Origin: Bacillus spongiae
GTDB taxonomy: Bacteria; Bacillota; Bacilli; Bacillales; Bacillaceae_K
Reading direction: 5' to 3'
Assembly (NCBI RefSeq): GCF_037120725.1
Contig: NZ_JBBAXC010000004.1
Location: forward strand, 220,925 to 284,924
DNA length: 64,000 nucleotides
A program made the translations under genes and the position numbers. Under the pieces are notes generated by a model. The model had not been told where the DNA came from. It did no database searches and saw only the letters and a program-made list of their open reading frames with translations. Positions 37,675-46,048 of the stretch are shown here, piece after piece. Positions within the stretch are counted from its first letter, which is position 1. Each line of letters starts with the position of its first letter.

Positions 37675-37938
37675 ACCCACTCCTTTTTTCAGAATCTTCT
37701 GCCATTATCATATCCAAATTTTATTCGTCTACCAATAGGTCAATAGTTTCATTTTTACTATTTTCACTATTTGAATGATACTATCTCTTTTTACTAGTGA
37801 AAAATGAATGATATGAGCTGGTATTGTGGAATAACTAAAATATGACCTCTATCAAAAAAACGTTTATCGCTTCTTTCTCTATTGTTTATGGATATTAGTT
37901 CACAACCTTTTCTTAACCCATTCCCATTATTCGAATAA

Positions 37939-37971
37939 GAAAAAGCGATCCTACATTTTTGTAGAATCGCT
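37939..37971 (-). terminator. terminator of a decayed gene
   Basis: The stem AGCGATTCTAC / GTAGGATCGCT (minus strand) with one mismatch is followed by TTTTTC. It starts 10 bases beyond the TAG of the remnant at 37981, so it once served that gene. Confidence 0.6.
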
Positions 37972-37980
37972 ACCAGTTAA

Positions 37981-38067
37981 CTATATTATCTTATCTGGTT
38001 GACCTTTAAATTTAGTCATATGAATACAGTAGTCAGGAAGAGTATCTCCCCAGTGGGACTCAATCCC
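37981..38067 (-). pseudogene. C-terminal remnant of an unknown gene
   Basis: A minus-strand frame encodes GIESHWGDTLPDYCIHMTKF and then KGQPDKII before TAG at 37981, with a terminator right after. A stop lies just upstream and there is no start codon. The frame plus its terminator suggests the tail of a once-real gene whose front is lost. I do not recognise the family. Confidence 0.35.
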
Positions 38068-38266
38068 GAACTATAGAAAGGTTTATCAAACTATTAATTA
38101 GTCAATAAACTGGGCTAATTCTCCGACAGGATTTCTATACCCTCTTAGTCAAATCCTTTCTTTTTCGGACTTTCCTCATGTCAATAATATTGGATTATGT
38201 TATTCTTTTTAACTTGGTGTACATGTATCAGGCTTCCCATTTAGTTTAGTGTTTTAATAGAAACTT
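38068..38266. other. intergenic region
   Basis: Spacer between the DoxX gene and the remnant at 37981. No supported feature. Confidence 0.35.
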
Positions 38267-38644
38267 TTACAAACTAAAAGGACCAGAACCGTAATAAAAA
38301 ATCATTAATGTTGTACCCATTAGAGCAAGGTTCTTGAAAAAATGCACACTCTGAATTTCCTTCTCATCATCTGGCAATCTCCAAAAACTGTGAACAATAA
38401 AGGTTGTCGGTATTAGAAAAATGAAAAGAAGAAACGCCCCAATTTCTGCATAGAAGCCAAAAGCAACACTTAAACCACCTACTAGGGAAAAGAAACTCAT
38501 AGCAGCAGCAGACAATTTCGGAAAAGGAGCTTTAGTTTTCTTCACCATCTCAACTGTATTTGTAAAATCTTTTAAATGATTAAATCCTGCCGAGATAAAA
38601 ATAACTGAAAATAAAATCCTTCCAATTAAAAATAAAATATCCAT
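38267..38644 (-). CDS. DoxX-family membrane protein
   Basis: A 125-residue protein with four hydrophobic segments and the DoxX N-terminus ILFLIGRILFSVIFISAGFNHL. The ATG at 38644 lies ten bases from GAGGGG; a TTG immediately before it is an alternative start. It follows the pirin gene on the same strand with a 41-base gap. DoxX proteins are thought to be membrane parts of quinone or thiol redox systems. A pirin plus DoxX pair under TetR control fits detoxification or redox response, as inference. Confidence 0.75.
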   Translation of the reverse strand: MDILFLIGRILFSVIFISAGFNHLKDFTNTVEMVKKTKAPFPKLSAAAMSFFSLVGGLSVAFGFYAEIGAFLLFIFLIPTTFIVHSFWRLPDDEKEIQSVHFFKNLALMGTTLMIFYYGSGPFSL

Positions 38645-38685
38645 CAATTTTGTTCCCCTCTCATTGATATCTTTGTATATTGTTT

Positions 38686-39558
38686 TTACTTTTTTACAGC
38701 AGATGGGCCAAATACTCCTCGCTGGAGATCTCGAAATGCCTCCCTAATCTCTTCCTGCGAGTTCATTACAAATGGTCCACCAAAAGCTATTTCTTCTCGA
38801 ATAGGAACGCCTGAATAGATCAATACTTTGGACTTGGATACGGCCTTTATTTTTAATTCACTACGGTTAGACACGGTACCTTCTTCATTAAAGGACAAGG
38901 TAGCGGCTCCAGTTTTAGCTATCTTAGTTTTACTTTCTCCAAACTCCATCTCTCCTGCCAACATGTACAAAAATGAATTATGATTCTCAGGCAAAACATG
39001 TGTATAGTCCGTACCCTCACGGAGAGTGATTTCTGACATTGTAATTGGCACCAAACTTTTCATCGGTCCAGTTGCTCCAGCGATTTCACCTGAATATACA
39101 CGAACCGTTCCACCATCGATATTCACAACAGGTGCATCTTCAACGCGAATATTTTGATAACTTGTTTCTGTTTGTTTCAGACTTTTTGGCAGATTCAGCC
39201 ACACTTGTAAAGTATGAATAAGATCATCATCAAAAGCCTCTTCCGCATGTCTAGCTGCCCAACCTGCATTCATGTATTGAACATCGCCAGCGTCCAACAG
39301 GCTATAACCGCCAGCATTGTCGATATGTTCAAGCCTTCCATCAACCACATATGTTACAGTTTGAAAGCCTCGGTGAGGATGGTCGGAGAAGATTCCACGC
39401 TTATACCAGTCTTCAGCCATCAAAATAAATGGGGAAAATTCTTCATTTTTTTCAGGGTTTAAAATAATCCCTTGTTGAACATGAGGATATCCATTTTTAC
39501 TATATTTTGGATACCAAAATTCTCTTACTTCTCTATTAAATGTTGGTTTACTTGACAT
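38686..39558 (-). CDS. pirin-family protein (YhhW-like)
   Basis: A 290-residue bicupin. The N-terminal cupin has the metal motif HPHRGFQTVTYVVDGRLEHIDN with His residues spaced as in pirins (FSDHPHRG, then LEHID). The C-terminal cupin starts near residue 165. Some pirins act as quercetin 2,3-dioxygenases. It heads the pirin-DoxX operon, is divergent from a TetR gene and shares its operator region. Confidence 0.85.
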   Translation of the reverse strand: MSSKPTFNREVREFWYPKYSKNGYPHVQQGIILNPEKNEEFSPFILMAEDWYKRGIFSDHPHRGFQTVTYVVDGRLEHIDNAGGYSLLDAGDVQYMNAGWAARHAEEAFDDDLIHTLQVWLNLPKSLKQTETSYQNIRVEDAPVVNIDGGTVRVYSGEIAGATGPMKSLVPITMSEITLREGTDYTHVLPENHNSFLYMLAGEMEFGESKTKIAKTGAATLSFNEEGTVSNRSELKIKAVSKSKVLIYSGVPIREEIAFGGPFVMNSQEEIREAFRDLQRGVFGPSAVKK

Positions 39559-39630
39559 CTCATTTCCTCCTTATAACTTACGTACAAATTTTTAAATTTT
39601 CATGTGGTTTCACAAACTGCAATTACTTTA

Positions 39631-39655
39631 CAAGTGTTGCGTAAAGCAACACTTG
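39631..39655. promoter_or_regulatory. TetR-type operator between tetR and pirin
   Basis: CAAGTGTTGC-GTAAA-GCAACACTTG is a perfect 10-bp inverted repeat midway between the divergent pirin and TetR genes. It overlaps the -35 and spacer of the likely tetR promoter, so the regulator probably controls itself and perhaps the pirin-doxX operon. Confidence 0.75.
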
Positions 39656-39664
39656 TTGTATACT
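39637..39664 (+). promoter_or_regulatory. candidate promoter of the TetR gene
   Basis: TTGCGT (39637-39642) and TATACT (39659-39664) with a 16-base spacer. The operator palindrome covers the -35 box and most of the spacer. Confidence 0.45.
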
Positions 39665-39778
39665 GAAGATTATAAATGTAGTTAGTTTAATATCCTAGCA
39701 ACAAAAAGCTCATTTTGTTGCATAAGCTACAGTTTATGTAAAATGTCTAAAATCATTTTGGAATGGAGGTATATCTTT

Positions 39779-40345
39779 ATGATTGAGGGAAACACAGACC
39801 TACGTTCAGTTCGAACTAGGAAATTCATTATTGATTCTTTGATAGAACTCTTGGAAAAAAAGGATTTCAATAGTATTAAAATCAGTGATATTACGTCAGG
39901 GGCCATGATTAATCGAGCAACCTTTTATCACCATTTTCTCGATAAATATGATTTGCTTGAAAAAGTAATAAAAGAAGTTTTAATTGAGAATGTACTTCAG
40001 GAACTGTCGAATAATAAAGAATTCAATGAGGAAATGCTGAAGAGTTTATTCATATCCATTACAAAATTTCACATGAGCTTATCTGACCGATGCCAGAGAA
40101 GTTATCATGATATGGCTGTCAATATAGAAACTATATTAAAAAAGGAACTTGAACAGATAATCTTACAATCACTATTAAATAAGTATCCGGATCAAAGTGA
40201 TGAAAAGCTAAGAATGATTGCCACTATGTTAAGTTGGATGATCTACGGAGCTTCAATTGATTGGAAGCAGAACAGCAATAAATCACCAGAAGATTATTTG
40301 GAATATGCAAGTTTGTCTATTAGGGAATTATTAAGAATGGAATAG
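39779..40345 (+). CDS. TetR/AcrR-family transcriptional regulator
   Basis: A 188-residue regulator. The N-terminal helix-turn-helix is FIIDSLIELLEKKDFNSIKISDIT...INRATFYHHFLDKYDLL, the FYHHF helix being typical of TetR. The rest is a helical ligand domain. The ATG at 39779 follows TGGAGG with a nine-base gap; an upstream start 12 codons earlier has no site. It is divergent from pirin-doxX. The inducer is unknown. Confidence 0.85.
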   Translation: MIEGNTDLRSVRTRKFIIDSLIELLEKKDFNSIKISDITSGAMINRATFYHHFLDKYDLLEKVIKEVLIENVLQELSNNKEFNEEMLKSLFISITKFHMSLSDRCQRSYHDMAVNIETILKKELEQIILQSLLNKYPDQSDEKLRMIATMLSWMIYGASIDWKQNSNKSPEDYLEYASLSIRELLRME

Positions 40346-40572
40346 CTTTAAATTGGAAAGGGATGTGAGATTTGAAGTTCTTCCATTTATCACATCCAAA
40401 ACATTACAGTCTCATTAATTCAAAATATTAGACAATTAGGGGAAAATGAGGATTATGCAACAATAACAGGTTTTTGTTACTTGAGCGAGAGTGAAGCTGT
40501 GCCTACAATAAAGTTATACAACAATTGTTCGATATACGACAGTGGTTGAGTACTTTTTTAGCAGGATTTAAA

Positions 40573-41031
40573 ATGACTAATCAAAACAATACATCCGTGA
40601 ATATTTCCCCAGTAGCAGCGTCCAACATTAAGGTGGCACAATCTATACTTGCCGCAAATAACAGCGAGGAGGGCTTTGAATACTTTGCGGACGACATCGT
40701 GCTAGAGTTCCCATACGCTCCTTCGCTCGACATGCCAGACCGTTTTGAAGGAAAAGAAGTTGCTACTACTTATCTCCGCCAGATGCTTACCCAACTCAAG
40801 GAGTTGAAGTTACACAGCATTCGTTCCTATGCGGTTGAGGGTGAACCCGATATTATCATAAATGAATACGAGGGGGACGCTGTGACTTCTGAAGGTAACA
40901 CTTACACTCAAAGTTACATGAACAAGATGCTGTTTCTCGATGGTAAGCTAATCCTGCTCCGAGAGTTTTGGGACCCGATGGCGGTCATCGATGCCACCAA
41001 CGGTAAGTATGAGGGAAACGTGAATGACTAA
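40573..41031 (+). CDS. SnoaL-like (NTF2-fold) protein
   Basis: A 152-residue protein with the SnoaL/PhzA-like fold. It has a start helix (AQSILAANNSEEGFEYFADDIVLEFPY) and a barrel segment ending in LILLREFWDPMAVIDA. These proteins act as isomerases, cyclases or small ligand binders. The ATG at 40573 is preferred to an upstream alternative, though its ribosome binding site (AGGA) is weak. The gene looks richer in GC than its neighbours and has few AT-ending codons, a sign of recent transfer. A hairpin follows it. Confidence 0.65.
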   Translation: MTNQNNTSVNISPVAASNIKVAQSILAANNSEEGFEYFADDIVLEFPYAPSLDMPDRFEGKEVATTYLRQMLTQLKELKLHSIRSYAVEGEPDIIINEYEGDAVTSEGNTYTQSYMNKMLFLDGKLILLREFWDPMAVIDATNGKYEGNVND

Positions 41032-41034
41032 ATG

Positions 41035-41061
41035 AAAGCAGAGAGGATCCCCCTCTGCTTT
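41035..41061 (+). terminator. terminator of the SnoaL-like gene
   Basis: AAAGCAGAG / CTCTGCTTT, a 9-bp stem three bases after the stop codon. The T run is short, so the efficiency is uncertain. Confidence 0.55.
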
Positions 41062-41234
41062 AGAGCATTTTCTATAAATACACCCTGTAATATAAATTGA
41101 AACGCCGTATACACAATCCGTACGTTCGATGTTGGGAGAGGGGCGAAGATAATCTAACTTCGATTCAGAGGTGGGTTTTGTACCACACTCTCTTATCTCA
41201 AACATTGTTATATTTCATTGTTTAATGGTTATCT

Positions 41235-41402
41235 TCATTCCCAAGAATTCCATGTATTACCTTGACTATCAAGTGTGAGTCCACTCATAATTCTATATAT
41301 TCTCACACTGCACCCAAATCTCTATCACTTGCATATGGATCAGATTCAATTGAAGAATTTGTGGTGTTATTACTAGTTGAAGATTTTTGAACTTACTGAT
41401 GT
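41235..41402 (-). pseudogene. decayed tail of the duplicated coiled-coil gene
   Basis: Beyond the stop at 41403 the minus strand still reads fragments like those in the first copy (NSSIESDPYASDRD) and then, in a shifted frame, SGLTLDSQGNTWNSWE before TGA at 41235. The stop at 41403 stands where the first copy has a Gln codon (CAA to TAA). The original protein probably ended at 41235. Confidence 0.6.
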
Positions 41403-42938
41403 TTAATTATTTGATGACGCTACGCTAACGCTTGCCTCTGCTTCACCTTTCTCTTCTGCTTCTTTAGCTGTTTGCGCGACTCTTTTTGCTTCTGCCTCTT
41501 GTTCTGTTAAAGTCATATCGACTTTTGCTACTCTCTCTAAAAGCTTACTCTTTTGACTTTCATTTAAAACCTTGCTTACTAACTGTTCAACTTCTTTATA
41601 TGTAGTACGATCTGGTGATTGTTCTAATTCCGTTATTTTCTCTGTCGTTGCTATTAAATCAGTATATTGAGTATTTGCAAGATCAAAATATTTCTTTAAC
41701 GTTTGATAAAACGTTTCGTTTATTGATTTTACCTCTTCAATCTGAATACTTACCTCGTTTAACTGCTCTTTAGTAATGTTATCAACTAATATATTGTCTT
41801 TTAGTAATGAAGATATACTATTTTGTGTATCAAACATCGTTTGCACATTCTCAATCTCTTGCTGTAATTGCCCACTATCTGACTTATTTTCTACTTTTAT
41901 TACTAACTTCTCTACTTCGAGAATTAAATCTGATGTAATGGATTCCGAGAGGGCATATGTCCACTCAGAATTGTCTAAATATTCTCCGACTACAACTACA
42001 TCCCAATCTCTATCACTTGCATATGGATCAGATTCAATTGAAGAATTACTTTCTGATGATACAGTTTCAGACGACTTATTGTTAGCTTCTTTATTACTGG
42101 GAGTATTATTCTCTGATGGCTGTTTACTTGATGTAGTATCCTTTGAAGATGATTTTTCATTTGTGGTGTTATTACTAGTTGAAGATTTTTCCGAACTTGC
42201 TGACGTTTGATTATTTGATGACGCTACACTAACGCTTGCCTCTTGCTTCGCTCTCTCTTCTGCTTCTTTAGCTGCTTGCGCGATTCTTTTCGCTTCTTCC
42301 TCTTGTTCTGTTAAAATCGAATCGACTTTTGCCACTCTCTCTATAAGCTCACTCTTTTGACTTTCATTTAAAACCTTGCTTACTAACTTTTCAACTTCTT
42401 TATATGTAGTACGATCTGGCGATTGTTCTAACTCCTTTATTTTCTCTGTCGTTGCTATTAAATCAGTATATTGAGTATTTGCAAGATCAAAATATTTCTT
42501 TAACGTTTGATAAAACGTTTCGTTTATTGATTTTACCTCTTCAATCTGAATACTTACCTCGTTTAACTGCTCTTTAGTAATGTTATCAACTAATTTATTG
42601 TCTTTTAGTAATGAAAATATACTATTTTGTGTATCAAACATCGTTTGCACATTCTCAATCTCTTGCTGTAACTGCTCTCTATCTGACTTCTTTTCTACTT
42701 TAATTACTAACTTCTCTGCTTCGAGAATTAATTCTGACGTAATGGATTCTGAGAGGGCATTTTTATCTTCACTATATAAACCTAGTACGGAGGATTTCGC
42801 TTTTTCAAGATGTTCTTTCTGTTGCAATTCCAGTTTTTCTACTTCTACTGCTTGAACATATTTGTTATATGCAATACCACCTAAACCTCCTGTTACTAAG
42901 GTTGCTGATAGAATTCCAATAATGATTTTTTTCTCCAT
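41403..42938 (-). CDS. membrane-anchored coiled-coil protein with internal duplication
   Basis: A 511-residue protein with an N-terminal hydrophobic anchor (IIIGILSATLVTGGLGGIAY) and an exported, helical, Glu/Lys-rich body. Residues of about 58-245 and 330-511 are near-identical copies (SESIT...LEVEKLVIKVE...YFDLANTQYTDLIATTEKI), separated by a Ser/Asn/Lys-rich linker. The ATG at 42938 follows AAAGGTG. The second copy ends at a nonsense codon where the first copy has Gln, so the present end is probably not the original one. The family is not recognised; a surface or wall-associated structural role is likely. Confidence 0.65.
   Translation of the reverse strand: MEKKIIIGILSATLVTGGLGGIAYNKYVQAVEVEKLELQQKEHLEKAKSSVLGLYSEDKNALSESITSELILEAEKLVIKVEKKSDREQLQQEIENVQTMFDTQNSIFSLLKDNKLVDNITKEQLNEVSIQIEEVKSINETFYQTLKKYFDLANTQYTDLIATTEKIKELEQSPDRTTYKEVEKLVSKVLNESQKSELIERVAKVDSILTEQEEEAKRIAQAAKEAEERAKQEASVSVASSNNQTSASSEKSSTSNNTTNEKSSSKDTTSSKQPSENNTPSNKEANNKSSETVSSESNSSIESDPYASDRDWDVVVVGEYLDNSEWTYALSESITSDLILEVEKLVIKVENKSDSGQLQQEIENVQTMFDTQNSISSLLKDNILVDNITKEQLNEVSIQIEEVKSINETFYQTLKKYFDLANTQYTDLIATTEKITELEQSPDRTTYKEVEQLVSKVLNESQKSKLLERVAKVDMTLTEQEAEAKRVAQTAKEAEEKGEAEASVSVASSNN
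41410..42760. repeat. large internal direct duplication
   Basis: The segment at about 41410-41960 and that at about 42220-42760 are near-identical and in the same direction. They encode the two halves of the coiled-coil protein. The similarity is high enough for recent duplication and for loss by recombination. Confidence 0.85.
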
Positions 42939-43134
42939 ATTGAGCACCTTTCCATTATTATCTATTTTTCTACTATATCACAATCAGGTTCTGGTGTAAA
43001 AACTGCAACACCCATGTAAGAACTCTCAAAAACTTGGATATACTGGTACTATGATCTAAATTCCAAGACGCATTACCTACTATTTAGAGTTCCGGTGCAA
43101 AAAAATTTACTAGAGTAATAGAATTTCTATTTTA

Positions 43135-43365
43135 AAACAATTGACCATTTATGCTGCAATGCCAGACAAGGTATGTAAGGAAATTATGGGTCATTGTGGT
43201 TTAAGATATATTGATAATTCAGAATATATAGAAACTATCCATCTTCTTTATCCAAGGTACTGGGGAAAAGGAATAGGAACAGAAGCAGGAAAGGCAGTCG
43301 TTCAATATGCTTTTAACACTCTCTAAAAATTGATAAAATTGAATCATCTAAACCTATCTTGGTAG
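43135..43365 (+). pseudogene. GNAT acetyltransferase remnant
   Basis: A fragment encodes MGHCGLRYIDNSEYIETIHL, then LYPRYWGKGIGTEAGKAVVQYAF, a recognisable RimJ-like cofactor loop, and ends at a frameshift near 43326 (NTL, then in the next frame KIDKIESSKP). Both ends are missing. The hydrolase gene overlaps its right end. Confidence 0.7.
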
Positions 43366-43962
43366 TCGTATTTTTTCTAGTAAAAACGCCTTTGTTTTAT
43401 CAAACGTTCTTTGAGCTAAATCGTTACGGTAATATAAGGAATAGGGGTCACAAAACCCATGATGCCCTTCTTCTCTATATAACTCAATATTTGGGTGTTT
43501 AATTTTTTCCATTACTTTCTCGACATTAAATGATTGTTCCTCTTCTGAGAAAAATAATAACACCGGACATTGCGGATCTATTTTCACATAGTCTCGAATG
43601 CGTGAGCCATAAAACCCTACGATGCCCGCTATTTCTTGCTCATTACTACATAACCAAGCAATTGTTGCCCCAATACTAAAGCCTACAACAAATAGGTTTG
43701 TATATTTTTCTCTATTCAATTGTACGATTTCTCTTACTTTTTGTTGTGCAGTCTGAAACCCAATTTTACGCTGAAAATATTGATAAGCTTCCTCTTGTTT
43801 TGAATAGTCAAAAACAACCTTTGTTTCTAGTAAGTTTGGACAGACAATATCATAACCTTCAGAAGATAATTGCTCGCAGTAATCGAGTATATGCTGATTG
43901 ATGCCATAAATTTCGTGTAGCACAATGATTAAGGTATCAGACTGATTAAAGATACGAATCAA
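43354..43962 (-). CDS. dienelactone hydrolase-like alpha/beta hydrolase
   Basis: A 202-residue hydrolase of the dienelactone hydrolase family. The nucleophile elbow is VGFSIGATIAW, with Ser where true dienelactone hydrolases have Cys. The Asp/Glu region FFSEEEQSF and His in EGHHGFCDP complete the triad. It should cleave an ester or lactone in the cytoplasm. Substrate unknown. Confidence 0.75.
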   Translation of the reverse strand: MIRIFNQSDTLIIVLHEIYGINQHILDYCEQLSSEGYDIVCPNLLETKVVFDYSKQEEAYQYFQRKIGFQTAQQKVREIVQLNREKYTNLFVVGFSIGATIAWLCSNEQEIAGIVGFYGSRIRDYVKIDPQCPVLLFFSEEEQSFNVEKVMEKIKHPNIELYREEGHHGFCDPYSLYYRNDLAQRTFDKTKAFLLEKIRLPR

Positions 43963-44134
43963 CGTACATCCTTCCTTTCCATTTGTGAATTAAATCCATT
44001 ATTCGGTGTGAGCATGGAAAAGTGTAAACAGTGTCTTACACAAATATCTTGTTTTCGCATTATGAGAAAACTCTATAAATCCGAAAGAAATGGCTCAAAT
44101 ATTCCCGATTTTTCCAACTATTATTTCATTATAA

Positions 44135-44162
44135 AACACTTTAGTCCAGCGACTAAAGTGTT
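44135..44162. repeat. palindromic hairpin near cotE
   Basis: AACACTTTAGTC-CAGC-GACTAAAGTGTT, a 12-bp perfect stem. On the minus strand it is followed by TTAT rather than a long T run, so it may be a second, weaker terminator after cotE or an operator. No gene begins beside it. Confidence 0.5.
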
Positions 44163-44185
44163 AAAAAATTCACTTCACTTTATTG

Positions 44186-44220
44186 ACAAAAAAAACTAGG
44201 AAGAGTTTTCTTCCTAGTTT
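44186..44220 (-). terminator. terminator of cotE
   Basis: A 10-bp stem, AAACTAGGAA / TTCCTAGTTT, lies against the cotE stop codon and is followed by a long T run on the minus strand. Confidence 0.85.
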
Positions 44221-44756
44221 TACTCCTCAACATCTAGTAAGAAATCTGGATCCAGTTCTTCGAATTCCTCATCGTCAACTTCAAAATCCCATTCTTCATC
44301 TTCGGTTCCTTCAGGATCGAATTGAACAAAGATTTTCGTTTCGCCAATCACTTCAACAATAAATTCTCTTTCCACGTGTACAATAACCTTATTTCCATTA
44401 GGCGAGATGACGGCTTCTACACAATTTGGCTGTTGCAGAACTGTTGCAACCACTTCTTTGTCATCTAGACAATCTGGATCTCGGTATTTTAGCTTAATGA
44501 CATCTGTGTATTCAACCGTTTCCGTTACAACGGCTGTTTTTGAATTATCGCTATAGGAATACCACACATTGATATCATACGAACCGGAAATTTCAACCTT
44601 CTTCCCATCCTTGCGTGCTTCATACTCATGATTTATGATCCAGCAGCCTAAAATGCTCGATGGATGTTGTGGTGGACTAATCGTATGATGGGACTGTGTA
44701 AATTTTCGCCCCTTCGCTACGACCGCCTTTGTAATAATCTCTCTGAATTCTGCCAT
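44220..44756 (-). CDS. cotE: outer spore coat morphogenetic protein CotE
   Basis: A 178-residue CotE that builds the outer coat around the forespore. It contains the conserved core [49 protein letters not shown] and [17 protein letters not shown], and ends in the acidic tail typical of CotE. The ATG at 44756 follows GAGGAGG. In B. subtilis it lies between ymcA (ricA) and mutS, but here it is about 13 kb from each. Upstream CATAAGAT (44788-44795) could be the -10 of a mother-cell sigma-E or sigma-K promoter, which is only a suggestion. Confidence 0.95.
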   Translation of the reverse strand: MAEFREIITKAVVAKGRKFTQSHHTISPPQHPSSILGCWIINHEYEARKDGKKVEISGSYDINVWYSYSDNSKTAVVTETVEYTDVIKLKYRDPDCLDDKEVVATVLQQPNCVEAVISPNGNKVIVHVEREFIVEVIGETKIFVQFDPEGTEDEEWDFEVDDEEFEELDPDFLLDVEE

Positions 44757-45341
44757 TCGAGCGAACCTCCTCATTCATTTTCAATTCATCTTATGCCACA
44801 TTCTAGACGTTTGTGCGATTAAATTTGGGTAGATGTCTAAAATGTTTCGAGATAGTTCATTCTATGCTTTTTATGAATGAATGTTCCCAAATACTTTTAT
44901 GGAGAAATAACAAGAGAATTACAACTGAGGCCCCTTCTAAACAGATGTCGTCGAACCCTATTTCTTGGTCTGTATTGTATTTTGAAAACCTCGCTTCCAT
45001 ACAAGCACAACTTGCCCCTCATCTATATTTAATGAAAGAAGGTGAACAATTATGACTAAAGAAGGAATGTCCAATTAATTATTGTAAATTTTAACGAATA
45101 TTCATCTACTAATAGGGGCGATTAGTTCTGTTCTAAGGAAAGGAAGTTTATACGATTCATGAGTTAGGTAGTGCTCCTGTAGGAAAATTGTTGTGGACGG
45201 AATAGTTGGACTGAATTTATGAGCCTATACGACAGAAGAGAAGCTGATTAAACATTTTTATAGATTATAAGGACCTTTTTAATACATCTGTTTACCTATA
45301 ATAAAAAATGCTGAACCATCAAATCCTGTTTCCTTCATCAA
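44757..45341. other. intergenic region with possible gene fragments
   Basis: About 585 bases. A plus-strand frame near 44,900-45,055 ends LYFENLASIQAQLAPHLY..., and a short stretch near 45,150-45,210 reads VYTIHELGSAPVGKLLWTE, which faintly resembles the start of a MATE efflux protein. Both are broken and lack starts, so neither is called as a gene. Confidence 0.35.
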
Positions 45342-45752
45342 CTAAAAGACTTTAACCGTGACGAATGCTCCCACTATAATAACGATATACATGATCGATA
45401 AAGAAGCAATCACTGCACCTGTCTCAATTGTTTCTACTCCAAATGTAAATAAAGAGCCGAAGACGACACCGCTTCCAAATAAGACAACATATAATACAAT
45501 AAGAAAATAATTCTTTAAAACATTTAAAACTCTTTCATCAATAGCTGGGAGGTTTACTTTTCGTTTCATTCGTAAGAAATAAATAAGTAAGGTGATGAAT
45601 ATCCCCCCGATTGTACCTCCTAAAGCAGCCCACATTAATTCAAACGGATATTCCCCCTCTTTCTTTCCAATAACTGCGAACCCCATTAAACCTCCGATGG
45701 TGATACATCCCACTAAAAACACAAAAATGAACAGTTGATTGCGTTTCTTCAT
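45342..45752 (-). CDS. membrane protein paired with an XRE regulator
   Basis: A 136-residue protein with four hydrophobic segments and a cytoplasmic loop containing DERVLNVLKN. The loop resembles the DER motif of DUF2178-type proteins, but the assignment is weak. Its start overlaps the regulator stop by four bases, so the two are translated together. Pairs of a small XRE regulator and a membrane protein are widespread in Bacilli and mostly uncharacterised. Confidence 0.6.
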   Translation of the reverse strand: MKKRNQLFIFVFLVGCITIGGLMGFAVIGKKEGEYPFELMWAALGGTIGGIFITLLIYFLRMKRKVNLPAIDERVLNVLKNYFLIVLYVVLFGSGVVFGSLFTFGVETIETGAVIASLSIMYIVIIVGAFVTVKVF

Positions 45753-45970
45753 CCCTTCTTCTCCTTTCTGTTTTCTAAATAAAAGACTTCTTCAATTGAA
45801 ACGTTAAAATAATCGATTATTTTCAATGCCAATTCAAGACTAGGGTTATATTTCTGTTTTTCAATAGCATTAATCGTTTGACGAGTAATTTGCAGATCTT
45901 CTGCCATCTTCACTTGTGTGATTCCTCTTTGCTGTCGTATTTCCCTAATATGGTTAATTACTTTCGTCAC
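45749..45970 (-). CDS. small XRE-family regulator (Cro/CI, YgzD/YozG-like)
   Basis: A 73-residue DNA-binding protein made of a single helix-turn-helix: REIRQQRGITQVKMAEDLQITRQTINAIEKQKYNPSLELALKI. The GTG start at 45970 is placed six to seven bases after GGGGGT; an ATG six codons earlier would bury that site. Two palindromes flank its promoter, so it probably represses its own operon, which includes the membrane protein. Confidence 0.8.
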   Translation of the reverse strand: MTKVINHIREIRQQRGITQVKMAEDLQITRQTINAIEKQKYNPSLELALKIIDYFNVSIEEVFYLENRKEKKG

Positions 45971-45986
45971 AACCCTACCCCCAATC

Positions 45987-46006
45987 ATGTAAAGATATCT
46001 TTACAT
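45987..46006. promoter_or_regulatory. XRE operator, proximal
   Basis: ATGTAAAGATATCTTTACAT is a perfect 20-bp palindrome between the promoter and the regulator start. A second copy of its core lies 44 bases upstream. Confidence 0.8.
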
Positions 46007-46032
46007 CTACAGTATCATACATTATTTGGTAC

Positions 46033-46048
46033 GTAAAGATATCTTTAC
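46033..46048. promoter_or_regulatory. XRE operator, distal
   Basis: GTAAAGATATCTTTAC repeats the core of the proximal palindrome exactly. The 44-base centre-to-centre distance is about four helical turns, so the two bound dimers would lie on nearly the same face. The promoter is probably between them. Confidence 0.8.

Noticed and set aside
42961..43140. A promoter or RNA upstream of the coiled-coil gene
   Set aside because: Only AT-rich DNA was seen; no box pair or stable hairpin is convincing.
44008..44199. 63-codon frame between the hydrolase and cotE
   Set aside because: It covers the palindrome and the cotE terminator and has no ribosome site, so it is probably chance.
44813..45055. 80-codon plus-strand frame upstream of cotE
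   Set aside because: Lacks a ribosome binding site and any recognisable domain. It might be a remnant, but it cannot be supported as a gene.
45150..45210. Start of a MATE efflux pump
   Set aside because: The similarity (HELGSAPVGKLLW) is short, the frame stops at once and there is no start codon. Too weak to list as a feature.
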